Below, piece by piece: positions 17,343 to 25,243 of a stretch of 64,000 nucleotides of DNA; position 1 is the first letter of the stretch; every line of letters begins with the position of its first letter. The DNA is from Ilyobacter_A sp963675185 (lineage in GTDB: Bacteria; Fusobacteriota; Fusobacteriia; Fusobacteriales; Fusobacteriaceae). The notes under the pieces were generated by a model. The model was given only the letters and a program-made list of their open reading frames with translations. It made no database searches and had not been told where the DNA came from. The position numbers and the translations under genes were made by a program. The DNA lies in assembly GCA_963675185.2 (NCBI GenBank), contig CAXXOH010000003.1, positions 1,612,001 to 1,676,000 of the forward strand, written 5' to 3'.

Positions 17343-17972
17343 TTATTTAGACAAACAAAATTCATTGAAATGTGGTAAGGTCTCACACCAGTTACAAAAG
17401 TTACCCCAATCCTCTTTCAACTTGTGATGCTTCCTCTGCAGATAAATAGTTTTGAGCTGCAGATAAGAAGTAGTCACCCTCATGGTCTGCTCGAAACCCA
17501 TGGGAGTATTCGAAATCACCTTCATAAAAACTTCATATTTTGAGAAACCCTTACCATCGCTATCTATATTTTCTATACCCGGTTCAAAGCGATTGAAAAT
17601 TTCAATCCATTTGTTTAGGTTATCTATAACCACTTTATCCACATATTTATTGCAAGATTTCTCCACATCCATCTTGGTCAGCCTGTGCATCTTGCTTGTG
17701 GAGCTTACTATGTCTGCAAAGTGGTATCTTTGGAACTGTGGTGTCCAGTAGTTTGGGTATGTTACGTCAAACTGTACGATGATACCCTTAAGGAAGTTGT
17801 CGTGGCCTGTCCCAGTGGGGACAGCCCCTAACTTAGACCCTCTTCTATAGTCAGCCTCATACACCTCTGGCGAAGCTTCCCACTCTTCTACTTCCTCACT
17901 TTTCATAGGATACCCACTGGCAATCAAACTTTCCTCTAATCCATAAACCCTGGTATTGAATATTTTTAACAT
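17343..17972 (-). CDS. Hypothetical protein, possible distant ThyX-like fold
   Basis: A 209-residue soluble protein of unknown function. Parts line up by eye with FAD-dependent thymidylate synthase ThyX: GHDNFLKGIIVQFDV (56-70) against the GHxSxLEHxxFTF block, QFQRYHFADIVSSTSKMHR (79-97) against the QxxRHRxxSxxxxSxR block, and a C-terminal RVTTSYLQLK...QRKHHK helix (165-184) against the MNxRxLxHFxxLR block. The key RHR reads RYH, so thymidylate synthase activity is doubtful. It sits alone on the minus strand between operons. Phage origin is possible. The resemblance is an inference, not a search result. Confidence 0.45.
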   Translation of the reverse strand: MLKIFNTRVYGLEESLIASGYPMKSEEVEEWEASPEVYEADYRRGSKLGAVPTGTGHDNFLKGIIVQFDVTYPNYWTPQFQRYHFADIVSSTSKMHRLTKMDVEKSCNKYVDKVVIDNLNKWIEIFNRFEPGIENIDSDGKGFSKYEVFMKVISNTPMGFEQTMRVTTSYLQLKTIYLQRKHHKLKEDWGNFCNWCETLPHFNEFCLSK

Positions 17973-18019
17973 AAGTCCTCCTCAAAGTTATACTTAATTT
18001 ATCTGGTACAGTACACAAT

Positions 18020-18040
18020 AAAAAAGCAGGCCTAACCTGC
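18020..18040 (-). terminator. Terminator after the NifX-like gene
   Basis: On the minus strand the stem GCAGG/CCTGC (18040-18036 with 18030-18026) is followed by a run of T (18025-18020). It ends the gene that starts at 18414. Confidence 0.7.
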
Positions 18041-18090
18041 ATAGCACTGTCAAACGGCTTTTATGCCTTATTAAAAAATTGCTATTTTAC

Positions 18091-18414
18091 TTACATTAGA
18101 GAAAGCTGATTTCCAAGAAATTTTTCTATAGCTTCAAAAGCGCGCATATTGCCAGCCTTATAGATTTTGATGCTGTAATCATAATTTAGCTTCAACAGGT
18201 TTTTGTCGAGATTTCCGGTAAGAATAACGTCGACTTTTTCATAAGCGATCCTCTTAAAAATATCCTCCGAAGATATTTTTATTTTATTTGTATTCTGCAA
18301 AATTTTGTAGTCGCGTACGTCAGTATCATATATTATAAAATAGTCGCATGAGCAAAACTCGTGCTCAACCATAGAAAGGGCGTGGTCCTCTTTACCTGTC
18401 ACGCAGATTTTCAT
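18091..18414 (-). CDS. NifX/NifB-type dinitrogenase iron-molybdenum cofactor domain protein
   Basis: The 107-residue protein begins MKICVTGKEDHALSMVEHEFCSC and keeps the RNase H-like fold pattern of the NifX/NifB C-terminal family: an early beta strand, a YFIIYDTD strand, KVDVILTGNLDKN and a final AFEAIEKFL helix. Such stand-alone domains bind metal clusters or carry unknown roles in anaerobes. No nif or Mrp-type partner genes are nearby, so its job cannot be set from context. It has its own promoter and terminator. The start ATG follows GGGGGATG. Confidence 0.6.
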   Translation of the reverse strand: MKICVTGKEDHALSMVEHEFCSCDYFIIYDTDVRDYKILQNTNKIKISSEDIFKRIAYEKVDVILTGNLDKNLLKLNYDYSIKIYKAGNMRAFEAIEKFLGNQLSLM

Positions 18415-18445
18415 AGCATCCCCCTATAATAACTTACTTAAATAC

Positions 18446-18474
18446 TAGATACCATATTTTTAAGCCTATGTCAA
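18446..18474 (-). promoter_or_regulatory. Promoter for the NifX-like gene
   Basis: On the minus strand TTGACA (18474-18469), 17-bp spacer, TATCTA (18451-18446) with TGG just upstream (extended -10). Confidence 0.6.
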
Positions 18475-18491
18475 ATATGGAAAAGGCAGGT

Positions 18492-18519
18492 TTGAAATTT
18501 TGAGGAGATATGGTATAAT
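18492..18519 (+). promoter_or_regulatory. Promoter for the DUF1385 gene
   Basis: TTGAAA (18492-18497), 16-bp spacer, TATAAT (18514-18519) with TGG immediately before it. The start codon is at 18551. Confidence 0.7.
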
Positions 18520-18550
18520 TTAGAAAGAAAAAAATAAAAGGTGAGGTAAT

Positions 18551-19459
18551 ATGAGTAAAAACTGTTTAAGTGTTGGAGGACAAGCTGTTATTGAAGGGGT
18601 AATGATGAAAGGACCTGAATATATGGCTACAGCTGTCAGGAAAACAAGCGGCGAGATAGTTTACAGAAGAAAAGAGGTTACCAAAAAGAATAAATTTATG
18701 TCAAAGATCCCTTTTTTAAGGGGTGCTGTGGTACTTTATGAGGCTCTTATAATGGGTACTAGTGAGCTTACTTTTGCAGCAAATCAGAGTGATGAAGACG
18801 AAGAGGAGCTTAAGGATTTTCAATTGGTGATGACAGTTGTTTTTGCCATGGCCCTGGGAATAGGGCTTTTTATGGTGTTGCCTTCTCTTATAGGCGGATT
18901 TATCTTCCCTAGCAACAGAGTGTATTCCAACATAATGGAGTCGATTTTAAGACTTGTTATTTTTGTGTCCTATATACAAGTTTTATCATTCTCTAAAGAT
19001 ATCAAGAGGCTTTATGAATACCACGGGGCAGAGCATAAATCAATATACGCCTATGAAAACTGTGAGGAGCTTAAAAAAGAAAATGCAAAAAAATACACTA
19101 CTCTTCATCCAAGATGTGGAACGAGCTTCCTGCTTATAGTTATGATCTGCAGTATAGTTTTATTTTCCATAGCAGACTATTTTATACCGCAACCGGAAAG
19201 GCTTCTTTACAAGCAGCTATTAAGAGTTGGGTTAAGGATAGGACTTATGCCGATAATAGCAGGTATATCGTACGAGGTGCAGAGATTTACCAGCAGGCAT
19301 TTGGAAAACAACATTGTAAAAACTATTGCTAAGCCTGGGATGGCCCTACAAAAAATAACCACCAAAGAACCAGATATGGACCAGCTAGAGGTCAGCATGG
19401 TGGCTTTGAGAGTTGCTCTTGGAGAAAACGTGGATAACGCAAGAGAAATATTTGAATAG
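18551..19459 (+). CDS. DUF1385 family membrane protein (YqhQ-like)
   Basis: The 302-residue protein has the family start VGGQAVIEGVMMKGP, an FLRGAVVLYEALIMG stretch, a YHGAEHKSIYAYE motif with His and Glu residues suited to metal binding, and LHPRCGTSFLLIV. Several hydrophobic segments (about residues 90-140 and 190-235) suggest an inner-membrane protein. DUF1385 genes commonly lie next to prfA and prmC, as here. The biochemical role is not established. Confidence 0.85.
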   Translation: MSKNCLSVGGQAVIEGVMMKGPEYMATAVRKTSGEIVYRRKEVTKKNKFMSKIPFLRGAVVLYEALIMGTSELTFAANQSDEDEEELKDFQLVMTVVFAMALGIGLFMVLPSLIGGFIFPSNRVYSNIMESILRLVIFVSYIQVLSFSKDIKRLYEYHGAEHKSIYAYENCEELKKENAKKYTTLHPRCGTSFLLIVMICSIVLFSIADYFIPQPERLLYKQLLRVGLRIGLMPIIAGISYEVQRFTSRHLENNIVKTIAKPGMALQKITTKEPDMDQLEVSMVALRVALGENVDNAREIFE

Positions 19460-19490
19460 GGAGTTGCTTTTTAGCATCTCCCTATTATTT
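19455..19490 (+). terminator. Terminator after the DUF1385 gene
   Basis: Stem AATAGGGAG (19455-19463) with CTCCCTATT (19478-19486), an inner TGC/GCA pair and a T-rich tail. It overlaps the DUF1385 stop. Confidence 0.65.
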
Positions 19491-19508
19491 TGGAGGGAGT
19501 TATTTGGT

Positions 19509-20174
19509 ATGAAGGTTATACTGACTTTTTTAACTGTTATGCTGACATTTAAAATGGCAGCTGCTGAAGACACCAAATACATACTAAGAGTTATACACGG
19601 TGAGGCCACTTATTCAGACCTTTACAAAATACTTTTGGAAAATGACTATGAAAGAGACCACCAGGAAGGAAATTTTGACGGGATACAGCTGGAGAGGTAT
19701 ATAATCGTGGATTATAAAAACAGGCCTGTGGATTTCACTGTGATGGGGAGTTTTTTTTGGCATAATCAGAATATAAAAGATCCCTACGACGAGTATGCAT
19801 ACCCCGAAGAACTCACTGAAGAGGACACCTACCAGCTGAATGCGGGTATAAAAATGTATTGGAAAAAATTTCCGTGGAGTAACCTGGTTAGGACTAGGTT
19901 GGCACTGCTCGAAGGGCTTTCTTACACTGAGCATATAGTGAATATAGAAAGGCAGAATAAGAATAGGAGGAGCAGTAAAAAGACAACCTCCAACCTTTTA
20001 AATTATCTTGAGACCTCCCTTGCTTTCAATATGGGGGACGTGACGAGAAGAGAGCAGCTGGAATCATATTACTTTGGATTAGGTGTTTCACATAGGTCGG
20101 GGATATTCGGGACCATAAACAATGTAAATGGAGGCTCTAATTTTATAACGTTTTTTGTTGAGACCCACTTTTAA
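19509..20174 (+). CDS. Exported protein, possible outer-membrane beta-barrel
   Basis: I do not recognise the family. The 221-residue protein starts MKVILTFLTVMLTFKMAAA, a clear signal peptide, with ATG 19509 behind TTGGAGGGAG. The mature part has alternating polar and hydrophobic stretches such as RPVDFTVMGSFFWHN and ESYYFGLGVSHRSG, and it ends FITFFVETHF with a terminal Phe, a common mark of outer-membrane barrels. A basic QNKNRRSSKKTT loop lies near residue 150. It sits between DUF1385 and prfA but is separated by a terminator and the prfA promoter. Confidence 0.6.
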   Translation: MKVILTFLTVMLTFKMAAAEDTKYILRVIHGEATYSDLYKILLENDYERDHQEGNFDGIQLERYIIVDYKNRPVDFTVMGSFFWHNQNIKDPYDEYAYPEELTEEDTYQLNAGIKMYWKKFPWSNLVRTRLALLEGLSYTEHIVNIERQNKNRRSSKKTTSNLLNYLETSLAFNMGDVTRREQLESYYFGLGVSHRSGIFGTINNVNGGSNFITFFVETHF

Positions 20175-20203
20175 ATATTACATTTGCCATGGCTTTTATA
20201 TCT

Positions 20204-20232
20204 TTGATTTTTAAACTGCATTGTGGTATAAT
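20204..20232 (+). promoter_or_regulatory. Promoter for prfA-prmC
   Basis: TTGATT (20204-20209), 17-bp spacer, TATAAT (20227-20232) with TGG just upstream. Confidence 0.7.
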
Positions 20233-20268
20233 CTGTAAGTTAAGGAATAAATACGAAAGGATGGTTTC

Positions 20269-21342
20269 ATGTTTAAAAAGTTGGACGAAGTAGTAGAAAA
20301 GCATAAAGATTTAACAAGGTTACTTGCTACGCCGGAAGTAGCAGCGGACCCAAAAAAATTGATGGAATACAATAAAGCTTTAACTAGTTTAAATGCTGTT
20401 GTGGAAAAATATACCGAATATAAAAAAATGGTAGACGAGCTGGAGTACATAAAAGATAACTTAAAAAGCGAAAAAGACGATGAGATGAAAGAGATGATGC
20501 TCGATGAGATGAGGGATATAGAAGAAAATCTCCCTGAAATTGAGCATGACCTTAAAATACTACTGCTCCCGAAAGACCCTAACGACGATAAAAACGTTAT
20601 AGTGGAGATAAGGGGCGGAGCTGGAGGAGACGAGGCTGCCCTTTTTGCAGGAAATCTCTTCAGGATGTATACCAGATATGCAGAGAGAAATAAATGGAAA
20701 ACAGAGATAATGGATAAAAATGAGATAGGCGTGGGAGGAATAAAAGAGATTGTCTTTTTAATCCAGGGTCAGGGAGCTTATTCCAGGCTGAAATTTGAAT
20801 CTGGAGTGCACAGGGTACAAAGGGTACCGGAAACTGAGTCTTCTGGAAGGATACATACCTCCACTGCAACTGTTGCAGTTCTCCCTGAAGTAGAAGATGT
20901 GAAAGAGGTTGAGATCAACCCTTCTGACCTAAAGATAGATACCTATAGAGCTGGAGGAGCCGGGGGTCAGCACGTAAACATGACGGACTCTGCGGTTAGG
21001 ATAACTCACTTACCTACAGGTATAGTGGTAGGATGTCAGGACGAAAGATCACAGCTTAAAAATAGGGATAAAGCCATGAAGGTTCTTGCCAGTAAGCTGT
21101 ATGAGCTAGAGCTGGAGAAGCAGAGAAGTGAAGTAGAAAGCAACAGAAGGCTTCAAGTAGGTACCGGGGCTAGATCAGAAAAGATAAGAACTTACAACTA
21201 TCCTCAAGGAAGAGTAACTGACCACAGAATAAAGCTTACACTTCATAGACTGGAGGCTGTCTTAGACGGAGATCTAGACGAGATAATCGATGCACTTATC
21301 ACAGTTGATCAGGCTGATCAGTTAACAAGCGTGGGAGAGTAA
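20269..21342 (+). CDS. prfA: Peptide chain release factor 1
   Basis: RF1 reads UAA and UAG and triggers peptide release. The codon-recognition PxT tripeptide appears as PET in RVPETESSGR (about residue 186), and the catalytic GGQ is in GAGGQHVNMTDS (about 232-234). The length of 357 residues is normal. The stop codon overlaps the prmC start as TAATG, and PrmC methylates the GGQ glutamine, so the pair is both coupled and functionally linked. Confidence 0.97.
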   Translation: MFKKLDEVVEKHKDLTRLLATPEVAADPKKLMEYNKALTSLNAVVEKYTEYKKMVDELEYIKDNLKSEKDDEMKEMMLDEMRDIEENLPEIEHDLKILLLPKDPNDDKNVIVEIRGGAGGDEAALFAGNLFRMYTRYAERNKWKTEIMDKNEIGVGGIKEIVFLIQGQGAYSRLKFESGVHRVQRVPETESSGRIHTSTATVAVLPEVEDVKEVEINPSDLKIDTYRAGGAGGQHVNMTDSAVRITHLPTGIVVGCQDERSQLKNRDKAMKVLASKLYELELEKQRSEVESNRRLQVGTGARSEKIRTYNYPQGRVTDHRIKLTLHRLEAVLDGDLDEIIDALITVDQADQLTSVGE

Positions 21343-22466
21343 TGAACAAACTTATAGATATATTGAATTGGAGCGAGGAGTATTTGAAAAAATACTCCTT
21401 TTCAAAACCAAGATTGGAAGCAGAAAAGGTACTGGCCCATGTATTGGGATATGAGAGGATAGCCCTTTATGCTTATTTTGATAGGCCTCTAGAAAATAGT
21501 GAAAAGGATGAAGTAAAAAGATACCTTAAAGAGATGGCATCAAAAAATCTGGGATTTGAAAAGGTTTTGAAAAATAGCACAGAGAAAAATATAGCAGGTT
21601 CTCATACTGAAAATCATCAAAAAAGCAATATGGAGCTTTTGGAAAAAAGTTGCGAATACCTTGAGAAACATGGGGTAGCTAATTCCAGAATGGAAACTGA
21701 GTACATATTTGCCCACGTTCTAGGGTGTAAGAGGATGATGCTCAAACTTAATTTTTCTAAAAAACTGAGTGATGGGGAAAAGGAGTCCATACGTAAACTT
21801 CTTTTAGAAAGGGTAAAAAAGAGAAAGCCCCTGCAGTATCTTTTTGGGTACGAGGAATTTTTTGGGTATAGATTTAATGTAAATGAAAATGTGCTTATTC
21901 CTAGGCCAGAAACTGAACTTTTGGTTGAACAGTGCATAAATCTTTTGCGCGGCGTAGAAAATTCAAAAATTTTGGACATAGGAGTTGGAAGCGGCGCCAT
22001 AGCCATAACTTTAGCCAAAGAGATGGAGGAAAGCGTAGTCCTGGGAGTGGATATAAGTGATGCTGCCTTAGAGGTAGCCAATGGAAATAGGGAATTAAAT
22101 GATGCTAAGAATGTAAAATTCATAAAATCGGATGTTTTTTCAAATGTAAGCTACCATGAGTTTGACTTGATAGTATCAAATCCACCTTACATACCGGAGC
22201 ATGAATACGTGGGACTTATGCCGGAAGTCAGACTGCACGAACCGAAACTGGCTTTAACCGCAGCAAAAGAAGGATACTATTTTTACGAAAAGATATCGAA
22301 GGAGGCACCTCTGTATTTAAAAACTGGGGGATATCTGGCTTTTGAAGTAGGGTACAACCAGTCGGAAAAAGTAAGAGAACTCATGGAAGAAAACGGTTTT
22401 GAAAATGTAGTGGTTATTAAGGACTACGAAAAAATAGAGAGAATGGTAATAGGAAGGAAAAAATAG
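21342..22466 (+). CDS. prmC: Release factor glutamine methyltransferase PrmC with duplicated N-terminal domain
   Basis: PrmC (HemK) methylates the GGQ glutamine of RF1 and RF2 with SAM. The methyltransferase domain shows IPRPETELLVEQ, LDIGVGSGAIAI and catalytic NPPY (about 277-280). At 374 residues it is about 90 longer than usual. The extra length is a second copy of the substrate-binding N-terminal helical domain: residues 3-68 (PRLEAEKVLAHVLGYERIAL) align with residues 93-165 (SRMETEYIFAHVLGCKRMML). A low-complexity linker joins them. It is coupled to prfA by TAATG. Confidence 0.92.
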   Translation: MNKLIDILNWSEEYLKKYSFSKPRLEAEKVLAHVLGYERIALYAYFDRPLENSEKDEVKRYLKEMASKNLGFEKVLKNSTEKNIAGSHTENHQKSNMELLEKSCEYLEKHGVANSRMETEYIFAHVLGCKRMMLKLNFSKKLSDGEKESIRKLLLERVKKRKPLQYLFGYEEFFGYRFNVNENVLIPRPETELLVEQCINLLRGVENSKILDIGVGSGAIAITLAKEMEESVVLGVDISDAALEVANGNRELNDAKNVKFIKSDVFSNVSYHEFDLIVSNPPYIPEHEYVGLMPEVRLHEPKLALTAAKEGYYFYEKISKEAPLYLKTGGYLAFEVGYNQSEKVRELMEENGFENVVVIKDYEKIERMVIGRKK

Positions 22467-22476
22467 AGGTAAATTT

Positions 22477-23517
22477 ATGTCAAATATAGAGATGAACCTA
22501 TCTGATTATGACTACCATCTACCTGAGGAATTAATCGCCCAAGTGCCGATTAACCCTAGGGATCACTCCAGAATGATGGTGTTAGACAGAGAAAAGGGTA
22601 CAATAGAGGATAAAAGATTTTATAACATACTGGACTACCTTAAAGAAGGGGATATCCTGGTGAGGAACTCAACCAAAGTAATACCGGCAAGGCTTATCGG
22701 AAAAAAGGATACAGGCGGTATAATGGAGATGTTTCTCATAAAAAGGATAGACTTAAAGAGCTGGGAGGTCCTTTTGAAGCCGGCAAAAAAATTGAAGCTT
22801 GGGCAGAAACTTTATTTCGGAGAAAACTCTGAACTGGTTGCCAGGCTTGATGAGATAAAAGATGACGGGAACAGGGTGATGACCTTTGAGTATGAGGGAG
22901 TCTTTGAAGAGATACTGGATAGATTGGGACAAATGCCCCTTCCGCCGTACATAGGTGAAAAGCTCAGCGATAAAAACAGATACCAGACCGTCTATGCCAA
23001 GAGAGGGGAGTCGGTTGCTGCACCTACTGCAGGGCTCCATTTCACAGAAGAGCTTTTGAATAAGATAAGGGAAAAGGGAGTGGAGATAGTAGACGTCTAT
23101 CTCGAGGTAGGGCTCGGCACCTTTAGGCCAGTTCAAACAGAAAATATTTTAGAGCACAAGATGCACAGTGAAAAATACGAAGTACCGCAAGAAACAGCGG
23201 ATATTATAAATGAAGGCAAGAGGCAAGGAAGAAGAATCATAGCTGTCGGTACAACTTCGGTAAGGACCCTGGAGTCTTCTGTGGACTCAGACGGGAAGGT
23301 CTTGGCAAGCAAGAGTGACACAGAAATATTTATATATCCTGGCTATAAGTTTAAGGTATTGGATGCGCTAATAACAAACTTTCACCTGCCGAAGTCTACC
23401 TTGCTTATGCTGATATCTGCATTTGCAGGAAAAGATTTCGTATTTGAGGCCTACGAGAGAGCCGTAAAAGAAAAATACAGATTTTTTAGTTTTGGCGACT
23501 CGATGTTTATATATTAA
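22477..23517 (+). CDS. queA: S-adenosylmethionine:tRNA ribosyltransferase-isomerase QueA
   Basis: QueA transfers the ribosyl part of SAM to preQ1 in tRNA, forming epoxyqueuosine. The family marks are DYHLPEELIAQ at the start, RDHSRMMVLDR, GGIMEMFLI, LPPYI, YQTVYAKRGESVAAPTAGLHFTEE and NFHLPKSTLLMLISAF near the end. The length of 346 residues is standard. It follows prmC by 10 bp and precedes rsmD by 19 bp within a tRNA/rRNA modification run. Confidence 0.96.
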   Translation: MSNIEMNLSDYDYHLPEELIAQVPINPRDHSRMMVLDREKGTIEDKRFYNILDYLKEGDILVRNSTKVIPARLIGKKDTGGIMEMFLIKRIDLKSWEVLLKPAKKLKLGQKLYFGENSELVARLDEIKDDGNRVMTFEYEGVFEEILDRLGQMPLPPYIGEKLSDKNRYQTVYAKRGESVAAPTAGLHFTEELLNKIREKGVEIVDVYLEVGLGTFRPVQTENILEHKMHSEKYEVPQETADIINEGKRQGRRIIAVGTTSVRTLESSVDSDGKVLASKSDTEIFIYPGYKFKVLDALITNFHLPKSTLLMLISAFAGKDFVFEAYERAVKEKYRFFSFGDSMFIY

Positions 23518-23536
23518 TTTGGAAGTTGGTGTTGAT

Positions 23537-24085
23537 ATGAGGATAGTTGCTGGAATAGCAAAAAATAGAAAGATAAAGAGCAAAAAGGGGAACAGCACAA
23601 GACCCACTATGGAAAGGGTTAAAGAGGCCATATATTCAATACTGGAACCCTATATTGACCAGAGCTGTTTTTTAGACCTTTTCAGCGGAACAGGGAACAT
23701 GGCTCTTGAGGCTGTGAGCCGTGGTTCTAAAAGAGCTGTGATGATAGAAGATGACGTGGAAGCTTTGAGGGTAATAATAGAAAACGTAAACAGCCTCGGC
23801 TTTGAAGATAGATGCAGGGCGTATAAAAATGACGTATTCAGGGCTATTGAAATACTCTCTAAAAAGGGAGAAAAGTTTGACATAATATTTATGGACCCGC
23901 CATATAAGCAGGAGCTCTGCACAAGAGTTATAAAATTGATATCTAAGAAAGGTATTTTGGCAGAAGGCGGTATAATAGTAGCAGAGCACCACTTCAAAGA
24001 AGATTTGGCAGACGAAGTAGGGGAGTTTAAAAAGATAGACGAGAGGAACTACGGAGGAAAACAGATAACATTTTTTAGCAGATAG
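23537..24085 (+). CDS. rsmD: 16S rRNA (guanine(966)-N2)-methyltransferase RsmD
   Basis: RsmD methylates G966 of 16S rRNA. The 182-residue protein starts MRIVAGIAKNRKIKSKKG, with TRPTMERVKEAIYSIL, the SAM-binding FLDLFSGTGNMALEAVSRG and the catalytic MDPPY motif. ATG 23537 matches the family start and has GGAAGTTGGTG upstream; an earlier in-frame start would lie inside queA. It is 14 bp from xseB. Confidence 0.92.
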   Translation: MRIVAGIAKNRKIKSKKGNSTRPTMERVKEAIYSILEPYIDQSCFLDLFSGTGNMALEAVSRGSKRAVMIEDDVEALRVIIENVNSLGFEDRCRAYKNDVFRAIEILSKKGEKFDIIFMDPPYKQELCTRVIKLISKKGILAEGGIIVAEHHFKEDLADEVGEFKKIDERNYGGKQITFFSR

Positions 24086-24099
24086 ATTGGGGTGGAGTT

Positions 24100-24318
24100 A
24101 TGGCTAAAACAAATACGTTTGAGGAAAATCTGCTGGAAGTTGACGAGATAATATCTAGGTTTGAAAGTGGTGAAATGGACTTGGACCTTTCTATAAAAGA
24201 GTATGAGAGGGCTATGAGACTCCTTAAAAAATCTAGTGAACTCTTGGAAAAAGCAGAAGGAAAAATCAAAAAGGTGATGGAGAAAAATGGGGAAATAGTA
24301 GTAGAGGACTTTGAATAG
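24100..24318 (+). CDS. xseB: Exodeoxyribonuclease VII small subunit
   Basis: XseB forms the small helical subunit of exonuclease VII with XseA. The 72-residue protein has the FEENLLEVDEIISRFESGEMDL core and LDLSIKEYERAMRLLKKSSELL helix of the family. The xseA gene is not in the window. It lies between rsmD and ispA, and the xseB-ispA order is widely conserved. Confidence 0.92.
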   Translation: MAKTNTFEENLLEVDEIISRFESGEMDLDLSIKEYERAMRLLKKSSELLEKAEGKIKKVMEKNGEIVVEDFE

Positions 24319-24329
24319 GGGGTGTTTTC

Positions 24330-25208
24330 ATGAAAGAGTATTTAAGAGAAAGACAGGAAGTTGTGGATGCAGTTATAGAGAGCTACCTTTCGGAATTAAA
24401 ATATCCCCATGTCATTGCTGAGGGAATGAAATATTCGGTATTAAACGGCGGTAAACGTTTAAGGCCCATACTCCTTATTATGTGTCTGGAACTTTTGGGA
24501 AAAGACATGAGATTCGGTTTACCAACAGCCGTAGCCATAGAGCTGATACACTCATACTCGCTTGTACACGATGACCTGCCGGCATTGGATGATGACGACT
24601 ATAGAAGGGGACAGCTTACTGCACATAAAAAGTTTGGAGAAGCCGAGGCGATACTCATAGGAGATGCTCTGCTTACCCATGCCTTTAGCATACTGACTAA
24701 GAAAAATAAAGAAATTTCTGCAGAAAAAATAGTGAAAATAATAGAACTTACAGCGGATTACGCAGGTATAAATGGCATGATAGGCGGCCAAATGGTAGAC
24801 CTCGAGTCAGAAAATAAAAGAATAGAGCTGCCTACACTGCAGTACATACACACACACAAGACAGGTATGATGCTTAGACTGCCAGTTGAAGCCGCCTGCA
24901 TAATAGCCGATGTTGACAAAGATACCTATGATACACTTTTGGAGTACGCTGAGCTTGTGGGGCTTGCTTTTCAGATAAAAGACGATATACTGGATATAGA
25001 AGGGGATTTCGAGAAGATAGGCAAGGCAGTGGGGAGTGACGAGAAGCTGCAAAAGTCCACCTACCCGTCGCTTTTCGGATTAGATAGGACGAAGGAAATC
25101 CTGGAAGAAAAGGTTGAAAAAGCAAAAAAAATCATACAGGACAAATTTGGTGAGGATGGGGATCACCTTGTACAGCTTGCAGATTTCATAGCAAATAGAG
25201 ATAAATAG
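24330..25208 (+). CDS. ispA: Polyprenyl (farnesyl/geranylgeranyl) diphosphate synthase
   Basis: This trans-prenyltransferase condenses IPP with allylic diphosphates, making FPP for undecaprenyl and quinone precursors. The two aspartate-rich motifs are DDLPALD (81-87) and DDILD near 217-221, with GGKRLRP at 40-46 for IPP binding. The length of 292 residues suits IspA. The exact chain length cannot be fixed from sequence alone. It starts behind GGGGGTG, 11 bp after xseB. Confidence 0.92.
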   Translation: MKEYLRERQEVVDAVIESYLSELKYPHVIAEGMKYSVLNGGKRLRPILLIMCLELLGKDMRFGLPTAVAIELIHSYSLVHDDLPALDDDDYRRGQLTAHKKFGEAEAILIGDALLTHAFSILTKKNKEISAEKIVKIIELTADYAGINGMIGGQMVDLESENKRIELPTLQYIHTHKTGMMLRLPVEAACIIADVDKDTYDTLLEYAELVGLAFQIKDDILDIEGDFEKIGKAVGSDEKLQKSTYPSLFGLDRTKEILEEKVEKAKKIIQDKFGEDGDHLVQLADFIANRDK

Positions 25209-25228
25209 GAAGCCATGGCTTCCTTTTA
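25208..25228 (+). terminator. Short terminator-like hairpin after ispA
   Basis: The palindrome GGAAGCCATGGCTTCC (25208-25223) is followed by TTTTATT. It is weak, and read-through into cca is likely. Confidence 0.5.
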
Positions 25229-25243
25229 TTGTTTGGAGGGCCT

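Noticed and set aside
19413..19508. Longer N-terminus for the exported protein at 19509
   Set aside because: It would overlap the DUF1385 gene and its terminator and would hide a clear signal peptide.
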